Below, piece by piece: positions 11,974 to 22,400 of a stretch of 45,863 nucleotides of DNA. The stretch spans positions 1-45,863 of the forward strand of contig JASAMV010008121.1 in the NCBI GenBank assembly GCA_030248065.1. Direction: 5' to 3'. The notes under the pieces are model-generated. The model did not search any database. It worked only from the letters and a program-made list of their open reading frames with translations, and was not told the DNA's origin. Every line of letters starts with the position of its first letter. Within the stretch, counting starts at the first letter, position 1. The position numbers and the translations under genes are program-made. This DNA is from Rhynchonema sp. JSB1_4. Lineage: Eukaryota; Nematoda; Chromadorea; Monhysterida; Xyalidae.

Positions 11974-12622
11974 GAGTGGCCCTAAAAGCCCCGGGCCCCA
12001 GGCCCCGGGGCCCCAACCCTAAAAGCCCCAAAATCACAGGCCCCGTCCCTAAAAGCCCCAGGTTCTGGGGCCCCGGCCCTAAAGGCCCCGGGGTGAAAGC
12101 CCCGGGTGCTTTCGTCGATACCCTAAAAGCCCCGGGGTCCTGTGTTTGGACCCTAAAAGCCCCAGGCCCCGTGGTCGGTACCTTAAAAACCCAGGCCCCG
12201 TGGTCGGGACCCTAAAAGCCCCGGGCCCCGTGATCGGGACCCTAAAAGCCCCGGGCCCCAGGCCCCGTGGTCGGGACCCTAACAGCCCCGGGCCCCAGGC
12301 CCCGTGGTCGGGACCCTAAAAGCCCCGGGCCCCGTGGTCGGGACCCTAAAAGCCCCGGGCCCCAGGCCCCGTGGTTGGGACCCTAAAAGCCCCGGGCCCC
12401 GTGGTCGGGACCCTAAAAGCCCCGGGCCCCAGGCCCCGTGGTCGGGACCCTAAAAGCCCCGGGCCCCGTGGTCGGGCGGGACCCTAAAAGCCCCGGGCCC
12501 CAGGCCCCGTGGTTGGGACCCTAAAAGCCCCGGGCCCCAGGCCCCGTGGTCGGGCGGGACCCTAAAAGCCCCGAGCCCCAGGCCCCGTGGTCGGGACCCT
12601 AAAAGCCCCGGGCCCCGTGGTC
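11974..12622 (+). repeat. Left minisatellite array of the foldback element
   Basis: About 17-20 units of CCCTAAAAGCCCCGGGCCCC plus GTGGTCGGGA, alternating between a short form and a longer one with an extra AGGCCCC. Units nearest the outer end are more diverged than inner ones, consistent with continued homogenisation of the inner array. Open frames through it are artefacts. Confidence 0.92.
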
Positions 12623-12946
12623 TGAAATGAGATTCAAGATTTTATCTGTTTGCTACACGCAAAGACCAAACAATGATCAGGACACACCCAAAATAGCGAG
12701 AATGGCAAAATGTAAGAAGATAAAACAGAAAGACAAACGAACCGGAACCAAACCAGTACAAACGAATCCAAAATGCGGAATCCTCAAACACGGCGAACCC
12801 AGTTGACAACGGAAACAATAATGGCGAAAATATGATGTTTGCCAGCGAATTGATTTGAATTCAATAACGGCTGTACAATTAGTTTTTGTGAATGATTGAT
12901 TGATAAAACGATCTGAAAAGCAGCATTCAGGCAAGTTGAGTCAAGA

Positions 12947-14012
12947 TCAGTCAACGACGGCTGAAAATTTTGAGTATATTTGGCCAAAAACTAGGCCTCT
13001 GCAACACGAGTTTAGTTTTGTTTTAAAGGCCTTTGTTGTGCGAGCACAAACCACGCTCTCGGGGAGACTGTTCCAGAGATCCACGACGCGATGAGCCCAG
13101 TATCCGGACAAGGTCGCACCCACGCCATGGACCCGCCGCAGTCGGTGGGAGTGACCTCGGGTCGGGCGGCCGGTGTCATGCGAGTGGAAAAATGTTTCCT
13201 TGGTCACCCCAGGTATAAGCCCGGAAATGACCTTGTGCACAAGCACAAGATCATTTACCGTGCGGCGAGAAATTAAAGGGTCCAGTTTTAATGCATGCAG
13301 ACGCTGCTGGTAGGACAGTGTGTGCATGCCTGGAAGATAGTAGGTGAACCGGCGTTGGATTTTTTTCAATGTTTTTGGCAAGGGTAACATTCTGAGGGGA
13401 CCAGACCGCCGTGGAGAACTCAAGTAAAGGCCGAACATATGCCAGGTAGAGCCGTAAAAGGAAAGCAGAACTCCTGGAGTGGAAGTTTCTGCGGATGGTT
13501 TTTTCCATTTTACCGGCGTCAGCAATAATTTTGCCAACCTGAGACTCAAACCTGAGACTGTGTTGGTCGATGAGGACACCCAGATCCGGGAAATTGTACG
13601 CAACCAAATTCAGCGCTTTCGACTTCCGTTGCTCGAATTCAGTCAGTTTCTGCATTTGAATTTCGCTGTCAAAATCACGAATCGGATGTTTGGCCGGTGG
13701 AACAGCAGCACTCCTCAGTTTCGATGCATCATTGTTGGCCACAATCTGGGTCAACAGTTTCATAATATCCTCGTTTTGTTTCATGATAGAATCGAACTGT
13801 TTGTCACGCAGATTGTCACGATTTGCCAAGTCTGCTAGTAGTTTTTCAATAATACTTTGCTGCAACTCCACCACCTTTGTCAATCTGTCCAGTTCATCCC
13901 TGGACACAGAGTTCGACCGTGTTTGTATCGGATCGCGCACAGGCTTCGGTGGCATTTCGTCCAGGCCCGGCTCGTTTGTTTGTTTGAGGTACCTTTGATA
14001 TGGGATGTTCAA
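12947..14012 (-). pseudogene. Internally deleted non-LTR retrotransposon (LINE) fragment
   Basis: Reading from 14012 leftward, the first about 140 residues are charged and heptad-like (VELQQSIIEKLLADL...), as in LINE ORF1 proteins. This jumps at about 13590 to the end of a reverse transcriptase: DLGVLIDQHSLRFESQV, LYLAYVRPLLEFSTAVWSP, IQRRFTYYLPG, TRGHSHRL, VVDLWNSLPESVV. The endonuclease and most of the polymerase, including the YxDD region, are missing. The frame slips by one base in an A-run near 13372-13380, so two overlapping frames are needed. It cannot encode an active enzyme. It lies in the loop of the foldback element. Confidence 0.8.
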
Positions 14013-14275
14013 TCCATCTCAATCTAAATTTTATAGATGTGACTCACTTTTTCAGGCCACCAACATCATACGGTCGCTGATCAAAAGAAGAGGTCAACTC
14101 GAGGTCACGTCACACAATACAGTAGTTGCCGCGTAGGGGCTGGACGAAATACAATTGCTACATAACATATTCCATAAGAACGTATGGACATCAATCTCAA
14201 TAAAACTAAAAACAGTTGTATCCAACAAAAGAAAACGTCAAATTCACGTGGTCGGCCCGTTATTGCGGTCTTAGG

Positions 14276-14776
14276 TCGGACCACGGGGCCCGGGGCTTTT
14301 AGGGTCCCGACCACGGGGCCTGGGGCTTTTAGGGTCCCGACCACGGGGCCTGGGGCCCGGGGCTTTTAGGGTCCCGACCACGGGGCCTGGGGGCCGGGGC
14401 TTTTAGGGTCCCGACCACGGGGCCTGGGGCCCGGGGCTTTTAGGGTCCCAACCACGGGGCCCGGGGCTTTTAGGGTCCCAACCACGGGGCCTGGGGCCCG
14501 GGGCTTTTAGGGTCCCAACCACGGGGCCTGGGGCCCGGGGCTTTTAGGGTCCCGACCACGGGGCCCGGGGCTTTTAGGGTCCCGACCACGGGGCCTGGGG
14601 CCCGGGGCTTTTAGGGTCCCGACCACGGGGCCTGGGGCTTTTAGGGTCCCGACCACGGGGCCTGGGGCTTTTAGGGTTGGGGCCAATGACCCCCTGGGGC
14701 TTTTAGGGACGGGGCTCGGGGCCCCCGGGGCTTTTAGGGACGGGGCACGGGGCCCCTGGGGCTTTTAGGGCCACTC
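14276..14776 (-). repeat. Right minisatellite array of the foldback element
   Basis: The same unit as the left array in reverse complement (GGGGCTTTTAGGGTCCCGAC CACGGGGCC), about 13-15 copies. Outer units near 14690-14776 are diverged (GGGACGGGGC variants) like the outer units on the left, which supports origin as terminal inverted repeats. Confidence 0.92.
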
Positions 14777-14909
14777 AATGTTTCAGCAGTTCACCTTTGG
14801 CACCTCTCGTTTTCTTTTCCACCCATTTACAAAGGAAAAACTTGTGTTCAGTTTTGCTTCGACCGAGTTTCCACTTTCTCGAAGAAATCTGCCACAACAA
14901 ATTCACGAT
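14777..14909 (+). promoter_or_regulatory. Centrin 5' flank between foldback element and ATG
   Basis: Only 133 bases separate the end of the foldback element from the centrin start codon. If transcription starts here, the GC-rich array is immediately upstream. No core promoter element is recognisable by eye. Confidence 0.35.
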
Positions 14910-15600
14910 ATGGCCGGCCGACGTCGATCGGCAGCACAACAACAAGATGCCGATGTCAAGCCACAACACCGACAGGAAATAGAGGACGCATTTCGTCTGT
15001 TTGATCCAGACAACACTGGGACAATCGACACGAAAGAGCTCAAGGTTTACAAGGATGTTCAGAAAGCCAAATTGAACTTTGGATGAAAAAATCAATAGAA
15101 GCAATTCATCGCAAACAAATTTCCAGGTTGTGATGCGCGCTCTCGGCTTCGAGCCACGAAAGGAAGAAGTCAAGAAAATTATCCAGGACGAACTGCCAGC
15201 CAATGCCAATGGTTTGTGTCGATCTTTTCTGTTGCACACCTGTTGTCACCTGCTGCACTGTCAACTGTTGCAGGTAAAATTACCGAGAAACAATTTGTGA
15301 CGCTGATGGGACCTAGGATGGCGGCCAAGGACAGTCGCGAGGAGATACTGCGTGCGTTTCGATTGTTTGACGACGACGAGACCGGGGCGATAACATTTGC
15401 GAATCTCAAACGCGTCGCCAAGGAACTGGGGGAGAATATCACTGACGATGAATTGAAGGTAGGCTTTTGACAAATTATGAAAGTGCACGAAATTTAAGAT
15501 GTGTTTGCAGGAAATGATCAGCGAAGCCGACAGCCAAGGAACAGGCTCAGTGACTGAAACTGATTTCGTCAAAATCATGAAGAAAACGTGCTTGTATTGA
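14910..15600 (+). CDS. CETN: Centrin (caltractin), complete
   Basis: Calcium-binding EF-hand protein of centrioles, basal bodies and nuclear pore/repair complexes. Four exons: 14910-15044, 15127-15211, 15274-15458, 15511-15600, giving 164 residues (human centrin-2 has 172). A short basic N-terminal tail (AGRRRS) is followed by four EF-hand positions. Loop 1 at residues 32-43 ([12 protein letters not shown]) is canonical. Site 2 (about 68-79) has lost its acidic ligands. Loop 3 at 106-117 ([12 protein letters not shown]) matches centrin. Loop 4 at 142-153 has Gln and Thr where positions 3 and 5 are normally Asp. The C terminus KKTCLY parallels the centrin KKTSLY end, and [15 protein letters not shown] is diagnostic. 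Which centrin paralogue it is remains open. A hAT-like element lies in its 3' flank. Confidence 0.94.
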
Positions 15601-16912
15601 TGATTCGGATTCCCAGATTGGTTCCATCCCAATCACCGCCGTTCTAATTTGTGTGTTGGTGTTTTGTCAGGCACCACAACGCAACAGAATCATTCAAATT
15701 ATCGTGTGAATCTTTTAATTTGCGGTGACGAGGATTTGAACCAGTGTGGTGGCAGGCAAATGGTTGCAAGGTACCCTTGGGGGGGATGGATCCAGATGGT
15801 TGCAAGGTACCCCCCTACCCAGCCCCCGGGAGGTTGCAAGGTACCCGAGGTCCGAAAAAGGGTGTTTTTTGCATGCATTATACTGCAAATTTGGCCGAAA
15901 AATTGGTACTTTTTTGCATTTTGGCCGAAAATTTCCCTAAAATACCTATTATATGGAGGTTCGCGCGATTTTTGGGGTTTTGAAGTCGAAAAACACCCAT
16001 TTTTGCCTATAAAAACCATAAATTGATGGTTGCAAGGTACCCTCCGGGGTGGTTGCAAGGTACCTACCCTTCTCCCCCCATCCCCCCAAGGGGTGGTTGC
16101 AAGGTACCTACTCCTTAGGGGGGGAATCCCCCCAGCCACTGCACTGATTTGAACCACGCTTTCATTCAGTCCATGTACAGCGATACACAGATTTGTGATC
16201 TCATGCTGGCTGTGTGCAGCCACGCAGCCATGATTCTATCCGCATACCAATGTGCAAATTGCAACACACAAACCAAAGGTACATAAAATTAAATGTGGTT
16301 CTGAAATAACCGCCGTTTTATTCGGCGGAGCATTGAAAATACGAACATCATGAAAAAACAACATCGTCAAAACTTTCATGTTTTATTTCGACTGAAGCAA
16401 AACCAAAATTTACCTGTCAACCGCATTTATAAAACCAGTTCACCTGTTTTAATTCAGAGATGCTCGCAAGAAATAGAAAAATAAACTCGAAATCGGATCT
16501 ATCGGATCATATAAGAATTGACACACTCGCACAGTAAAATATAACATAACACACCACAGAGTGACGCAGTGATGAAACGATATAACAAAAATGAAACGGA
16601 AGTAAAAACAAGAAAAACGGTAGGCACAGCCATACGTACGCAGATAAAAATCATTCACGTGCACGGGTACAAAACAAAAGTACGACCCCCGTGCGTGACC
16701 ACTTCGCTTGTTACTTTGTCAAATCACATCTGATCTGAATGAATAGCCGGTAAAATTGATTCCATATCTCCGCCACTACTGTACAAACACTACCAGCCAT
16801 TCAGTCCATGCTAAATAAAATAATTCGCAATATACGACGCACAGTCTGCAACTGCAACAACAACTAATAATAATGATTTTGCGCTATTCACTAAACAGTC
16901 AACAATATCATA
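15601..16912. other. Convergent 3' flanks of centrin and UBE2K
   Basis: No coding exon is supported. Apart from the transposon at 15742-16146, the stretch 16250-16912 is A-rich on the + strand (T-rich on -), fitting the UBE2K 3' UTR. TTTATT at 16382-16387 reads AATAAA on the - strand and is a candidate UBE2K poly(A) signal. Confidence 0.45.
15742..16146. mobile_element. hAT-like miniature element with GGTTGCAAGGTACC subrepeats
   Basis: A 405-bp element, probably within the centrin 3' UTR. The ends CAGTGTGGTGGC and GCCACTGCACTG are inverted repeats with two mismatches. Perfect 8-bp repeats ATTTGAAC flank it (15734-15741 and 16147-16154). About six GGTTGCAAGGTACC units lie on both sides of an AT-rich core with TTCGCGCGATTTTTGG and CCTATAAAAACC. 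Confidence 0.87.
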
Positions 16913-19498
16913 TCAACTAAACAACGATTCGGTCGCTTTGGCCACGTCCCAACTGCAGTTGCTGAGCACGGTCACACACTCGGCCTGCAAGTGATGTCAA
17001 TGTATAAGGTTGTCACGAAACATCAGTGGGTTGGATAAACGAGCCAGATCCTGTGGCTGACGGGAATTCAAAACTATGGTGAACAAATACTAATGTTTCA
17101 CAATTGAGGTCGGTAGTGTCGTTGGGAAATCAAAAAGTCGGGAAATAGTTCTGGCCGATGATTCAGGATACACCAGATAACCAGCCTGGGGGTGGGGGAG
17201 TTGGCTCCAAAAAGTTAAAAAAATGCCTCATGAAATGCCTTTAAAGGCCAAAAATGTATATTTCCAAAGTAATATCAAGAAAACCGCCTTTGACATGGTA
17301 TATACAAAAATGAGTTTTAGAGCTGTGCTGGCGTCAGCAAGCGATGCTTGGCAAATTTGAGGGAAAACGGTGATTTTTGCAAATTTTTTCAGTTTGGCTC
17401 AGATACCCTTGGACCACAAAGTCCGGTAAAGTTAGGACACCCGGATGCCTCCTGGGTCAAATCAGGACACCAATAGCAGAACGTCATATCCGGTAGGGCG
17501 AAGGACGTATAGTCCAGCCACCAGCTCATGAGACGACTTTTTTTAAAGCTTGCTTGGCCGCATTCAAAAATGCTCCAGATACACGTGTTTTCGCAAACAA
17601 AAGAAAGAGATTGGCTGAGAGAGATGATGATAAGTTTCAGCTGGCTGACCTCAATTTGTTGCGTGCTTACGCGAACAGCAGCGATGTTCAGCACACAAAT
17701 GTTTTGGGAGTCAAAAGGGAATTTACGCACCGAGTGGAGAGCGTGTTTTTAAAAAATACGTGCGTTTCTCTTTCTTTGATTTCCGAAATACGTGGAACCG
17801 GAACATTGTTGGATCCGCACAAGCCAATTTCAAAAAAAGTCGTCTCATGAGTTCGTGGCTGGACTATAACCAATTGGTCAATAGCACAGCAACCAACCGG
17901 TGCAGCACCCATTTCTTTCAGTTGTTCGATCTTGTGCAGAAAATCGGCATTCTTCTCTCCATCGGCATCGGCGTAATGTTGAGACCAGAATTTGGCTGTT
18001 TCCTGTGGCACGAAAACTACCATGTTCATCGATGATGGTGCTATTTTCAGCAAGTGTTTGCAGCTGTGATCTAGATGAATGAAACGGGAAATAAACTTAC
18101 CACAAATAGTTGTTTATTCTTCAGGTATTGGCTGGCGACGACCGCGTCCTAAAATAAAAACTTACAATTGAATAAAATAGAACATGGAAACGCAGCAAAT
18201 TGTAAGATCCGATTCTCACTAGATAGACGATCAACCTCGAAATACAGCTGCAAGTGTGTGCAGACCTGTGGATCACTGGGCTCGGGCGCGGTCAGCAGCA
18301 TTTGAATGGAAAGAATCACGGATCGCAGTGTCATGCTGGCGGCCCATTGATCTTTGAGGATATCGAGACAAATGGTGCCGGTTTGTGACGAAATGTTGGG
18401 ATGCCAAATGCGTGTGATGAATTTAATCTGCAATTTTAGGAGCGAAAACAATAAATTGGAATATTAGTGCAGTGCGTTTAAACATGCCTCACACAGCTCT
18501 ACGCCAAGAACTGCTATATTTTGTGCGCGTCACACAAGAACGTGATGTGACGCAATCAATCAGCACGTATGCATAAAGGCCTAACTATACTTCGTTCTCT
18601 CAGAGAACAAAGAACAAATTCTCGCGCGCTGATTGGTCCACGTATGTTCAACAGCCAATCAGCGCGCGAGAATTTGTTCTTTGTTCTCTGAGAGAACGAA
18701 GTATAGTTAGACCTTTAGTTATCGGAAACGCCTTTGCCAAGAAACTTTCTTGAATCGAGGATATTACCAGATGATCGTTATATGTGCTGAGATGGCAAAT
18801 GAGACGGAAGTAAAAGTTAATTATCAACTGTCTGTCAACATGTTGTTCGAAAAAATTGCATCCGTAAATCGTTAAAACTCAATGGGAGCTACTTTTTACT
18901 CATAATACCAGTCGAACCTGCAAGAACAAACGGCCATACCTTTGGTGGTTGAAAGGGATATTCGTCAGGTATTCTGACATCGAGTTTGAACGTGCCGCCT
19001 ACATATGGGCTGTCGGGCGGACCACGGATGGTGGCGTCGAATCGACTCAGACTGTCGTTGACCGAACGCATCTCGATGCCCGTCTCTTTGATCTGTCAAC
19101 ATTTTATATGTATATGATGCGTGAAACGTCAAATTGACAAACACGTCGGTAGGTGTTGTGTCGCAAAATTGATTTACTTGCCAATCATTCCCATACTGAT
19201 GGCCCCTACATGGACCACTGTTCATGTAAGGATCATGCTCGTTCAAAAAGATTTCTTAGCATAACTAGACATGAACGATAAAAATAACGCTGTAATCGGA
19301 CGGTCACCGAAATATACGTAAAAACCATAAACATTGCAAAACGAACGATTACGGAAACACCAGTGGCCCCGAACCTCAGTCGCCTGAAAATACGCGCAGC
19401 AACGACGCGACGCCATGAAAGAAATCACCAACCTCCTTGTCAGAAACGATTTCAGCGAACTCGCGTTGCAACCTTTGGACTGCGATATTGGTGGCCAT
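16913..19498 (-). CDS. UBE2K: Ubiquitin-conjugating enzyme E2 K-type (E2-25K) with UBA domain, complete
   Basis: Accepts ubiquitin from E1 as a thioester and builds chains, typically Lys48-linked in this family. Six exons: 19433-19498, 18940-19092, 18266-18427, 18101-18148, 17898-18002, 16913-16984 (stop 16913-16915). Total 201 residues against 200 in human. The start reads MATNIAVQRLQREF, near-identical to the family. The UBC fold shows GPPDSPYVGGTF, YPFQPPK, the HPN motif at residues 82-84 (IWHPNIS) and the catalytic Cys at 93 in GTICLDILKDQWA. A C-terminal UBA domain spans about 165-201 (KIEQLKEMG ... VLSNCSWDVAKATESLFS), separating it from single-domain E2s. The UBC half is well conserved; the linker and UBA are divergent. 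Two TA-flanked miniature elements lie in its introns. Confidence 0.95.
17510..17866. mobile_element. Inverted-repeat miniature element, TA target duplication
   Basis: A 357-bp element in UBE2K intron 5. The left end TAGTCCAGCCACCAGCTCAT and right end, complement of TAGTCCAGCCACGAACTCAT, continue as GAGACGACTTTTTTT. Beyond about 38 nt the arms diverge. TA dinucleotides at 17508-17509 and 17867-17868 flank it. This fits a Tc1/mariner-type non-autonomous element. Confidence 0.78.
18576..18715. mobile_element. Compact palindromic element (about 60-nt arms), TA target duplication
   Basis: A 140-bp foldback in UBE2K intron 2. Arms of about 61 nt are almost perfectly complementary (CTAACTATACTTCGTTCTCT... 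through CGCGCGCTGATTGG) around an 18-nt loop. TA flanks at 18574-18575 and 18716-18717. High arm identity suggests recent insertion or pressure to stay paired. The transcript would form a long hairpin. Confidence 0.8.
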
Positions 19499-22400
19499 CT
19501 TGCCGCTAATGCATGTGGTCATAAAGGCGCAAACTTTATTATCTGATGTTTCAGAAACGGTAGGCTCGAATTAAACACCATTGTTAATCGAGACTGGATT
19601 TATCCATCACCAACAATTTTCGGATGATAAAACTCAATACAGCTCGCCACGTTTAAAATTTATTCGACTCTCACTCACGATAAACATAATTAATTAATCA
19701 CATAACGTAAACAGGCTCGAGTTTTTTCTTCTCTCAAATTTGAGGGTGGTACAAGAATACAGAAAAATGTGGTTAATGTGCTGTGTAGAGCCGAGAATTC
19801 CGTGGTGGTGAAAAGATTGCAGTACACACGCACATACCAAACACACGTGAAATAAAAACATAGTTGACCAAGATATAATAATAATCACCACAATTATTAT
19901 AACTGTATAGAAATTTTCAATGTAAAATCAACGCGAATAATGCGAGGCGTAGATTAGGAGTGGGAAATTTAACTTGTTTGCGTTTCGTAGATATAGTATT
20001 CGAAAAACTACAATTAACTGTAACTTGTGAAGTGATTTAGGAAACACACTCACCCAAACACAAAAGAAAAAAACCAAATACCTTTGCTTGTGTGCAGAGG
20101 CTTACAATTCAAACACCAAAGTTACCAAAACGCCTGTAATCATAAACTAATAATTCACTCTTTTCAGAAAATAGTACGAAAATTAATGAAAACAAATCGA
20201 AACAGTAACAGCATGCGCCACGCACAAATAAAACACGATATAATCAAAGCAACAATAAACATCGATCAAAGAACAAAAACATAAAATATAAAATATTACA
20301 TAATCAAACAAAGTTTGACGGAAAACACTGCTAACGATGTGTGTAAGCAAGCCACAAGGTAAACTGGTAAACAAATAGCAAACGAGAAGCAGAATAAAAT
20401 CTGTAGATTTATATATCGTAGCTCTGGAACAAGAAGAAAAACGAGAAACAACAATATTTCTTCAGAAACCGGTGTATTGAATGTGCGCATATTATGGTGC
20501 ATTGAACTTACAAAATTCAGAGACAGGAAAACAACGACATTCGCTGATCGCCACGAACAGAATGCTATGAGGATTTGATCAAATATAGCAAACTTTGTGG
20601 GTATTTTGAATCTGATGATACGTAACAAGATTGGCACAAACGCAGAAGTCGGCAAACTGGGTGATCGCATCTGATTTTCCACAGGAACATTGGGCCGGGC
20701 CGGACCCAATAAGCTCCGGACCCAAATTGTGAGGAAATGCCGATATGATCAGAACACAAGCTTTTTTGCTGCCCTCAAACGTTTTCAAATATTGTACAGT
20801 GATTAATAAAAAATTACTTGAAGCTCCGTTAACTTGAGGACAGGTAACATTTTATTCCCAGGGTGCGCAACAAAAATGCAGCCACAAGACAGTGTATTGT
20901 AGAATATAACAGTGAGCATGATAATCGCACTGTGCGTATTTTGCTGATGTTTCATAAACTAGAGCAACATTTACTCGGCGGGCCGTACAGGACATAAATC
21001 ATGGAGAGTAGTCACATTTTTCGAAGACAGTTACGGCAACAAGAACTCGGTGATAGGTTGTGTAGATTAGGTGCGAATAGTTTTTTGAGTTGGCCTCATT
21101 TTGTTCGCATGTCAAGTGCATCTGACTGAACAGTGAGAGAGAGACAGATTCCGCAAAATCATCGAAATCGAAACAGCGCACAGAAACAACAACATCAATA
21201 TTGCAGAGCAAAGCAACACACTTCAAAAATGAGCGAGCATGCTGTATTATATTGGGATTAGGCTTAGCAACAAACAAATTCCGTATAGAGTCCTGCAGCG
21301 AGAGCTGAGTAAAATAAACTTAAGCGAAACAGTTGATGTTTATGACAGAAATATGAACACAAACAGGGCACAATCTGTGTGACAACAGACAGACAGTCAA
21401 AAATGTATTTCATACATGTTCACGATCAAAGATTGTAACTGCAAATGTGGTTAGCTGGACGAGATATGGTGCGAAGAAAGCATGGGCCGCGCCAATTCAG
21501 TGTTGAAACATCAGATAGCTAATACCTATGCGGGCGGACACGCATCTGGTTGATGTTTCAACACAAACATAACCTCGAAACAGCCGCACAAAATTGACGC
21601 GAGCCCAGAATAATAAGGACACAAAAACAAATTCATCAAACGGTTGATGATCCCATGCTTAGTGCAGGCGTCTGATCTAGCGATTTGGCTTCCCGAAAAA
21701 CTATGGTACAACTTGCGTTGGTAACCTTTTGAGTACTCAGAGATGGCAAACAATCACACGAAAACAGTGGCCTCTACAAGCTTCGCTAGATCCTACATGA
21801 ACAGGACATTATCAATTATAGCACACACGGTGATGGAGACCAGCTTGGTTAAGTTTCGAACGAAAACAAACACCCGCAGAATTACCGGATTACCAATCGA
21901 TATACACAGTGGTAGATGTATAGAATAGAAGATAAAGACCACGCAATTATTGAATACCAGAAACAAACAGAAATGGCCACTAACTTAGGGACGGATCGGA
22001 TCGATTCGACATAAAGAATTCAAAGTTAACTGATCGCGTACACTAACTATGCGTAATGCCTAAGGAGTTAGAAGCCACGCAGCTATCATGGGCTCAGCAC
22101 TAAACTAGAAACTATGAATATAATACCAAGAAAATCTTCACCAAAGATTGAATGTTCACAAAATGGTAATGTGGTATGAATGGGAATCAAGCCAAGTAGA
22201 CGCGAGGCGCAAGGTTTCCAAAACACAAGAGCTGCTGAAGTTTCTAAAAGAAATATTTTCAATTTCACTCTATATGTATCACAGGTGCAAGTCCTCGAAA
22301 TAGAATGCAAAACATATAGGATCGGAGCCCAAACAAAAACGACAAACTATTTGGATCTACTTGCAGCGTTACTAATGATGAGCGATCGACTAACCGTTTT

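Larger units (their letters stand above)
11974..14776. mobile_element. Foldback-like element: inverted minisatellite arrays with 9-bp target duplication
   Basis: About 2.8 kb. The left end GAGTGGCCCTAAAAGCCCC is the exact complement of the right end GGGGCTTTTAGGGCCACTC. Each end continues into a tandem array of about 30-37-bp units in opposite orientation, surrounding a loop of about 1.65 kb. Perfect 9-bp direct repeats AATGTTTCA flank it (11965-11973 and 14777-14785). Long inverted repeats built of tandem subrepeats plus a 9-bp duplication are hallmarks of Drosophila FB-type foldback elements and fit Mutator-like transposition. The loop holds a decayed LINE fragment, probably a secondary insertion, and no transposase is visible. 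It lies 134 bp upstream of the centrin ATG and 288 bp upstream of the EXOC5 ATG. Confidence 0.8.

Noticed and set aside
11919..12215. Open frame rich in Pro/Lys across the left minisatellite
   Set aside because: It is a by-product of the tandem repeat, whose unit keeps a frame open; no splice or coding signals and no homology.
11974..14776. Repeat arrays considered as a CRISPR array
   Set aside because: Units are contiguous minisatellite repeats with no unique spacers, in inverted pairs, inside an intron-bearing eukaryotic locus.
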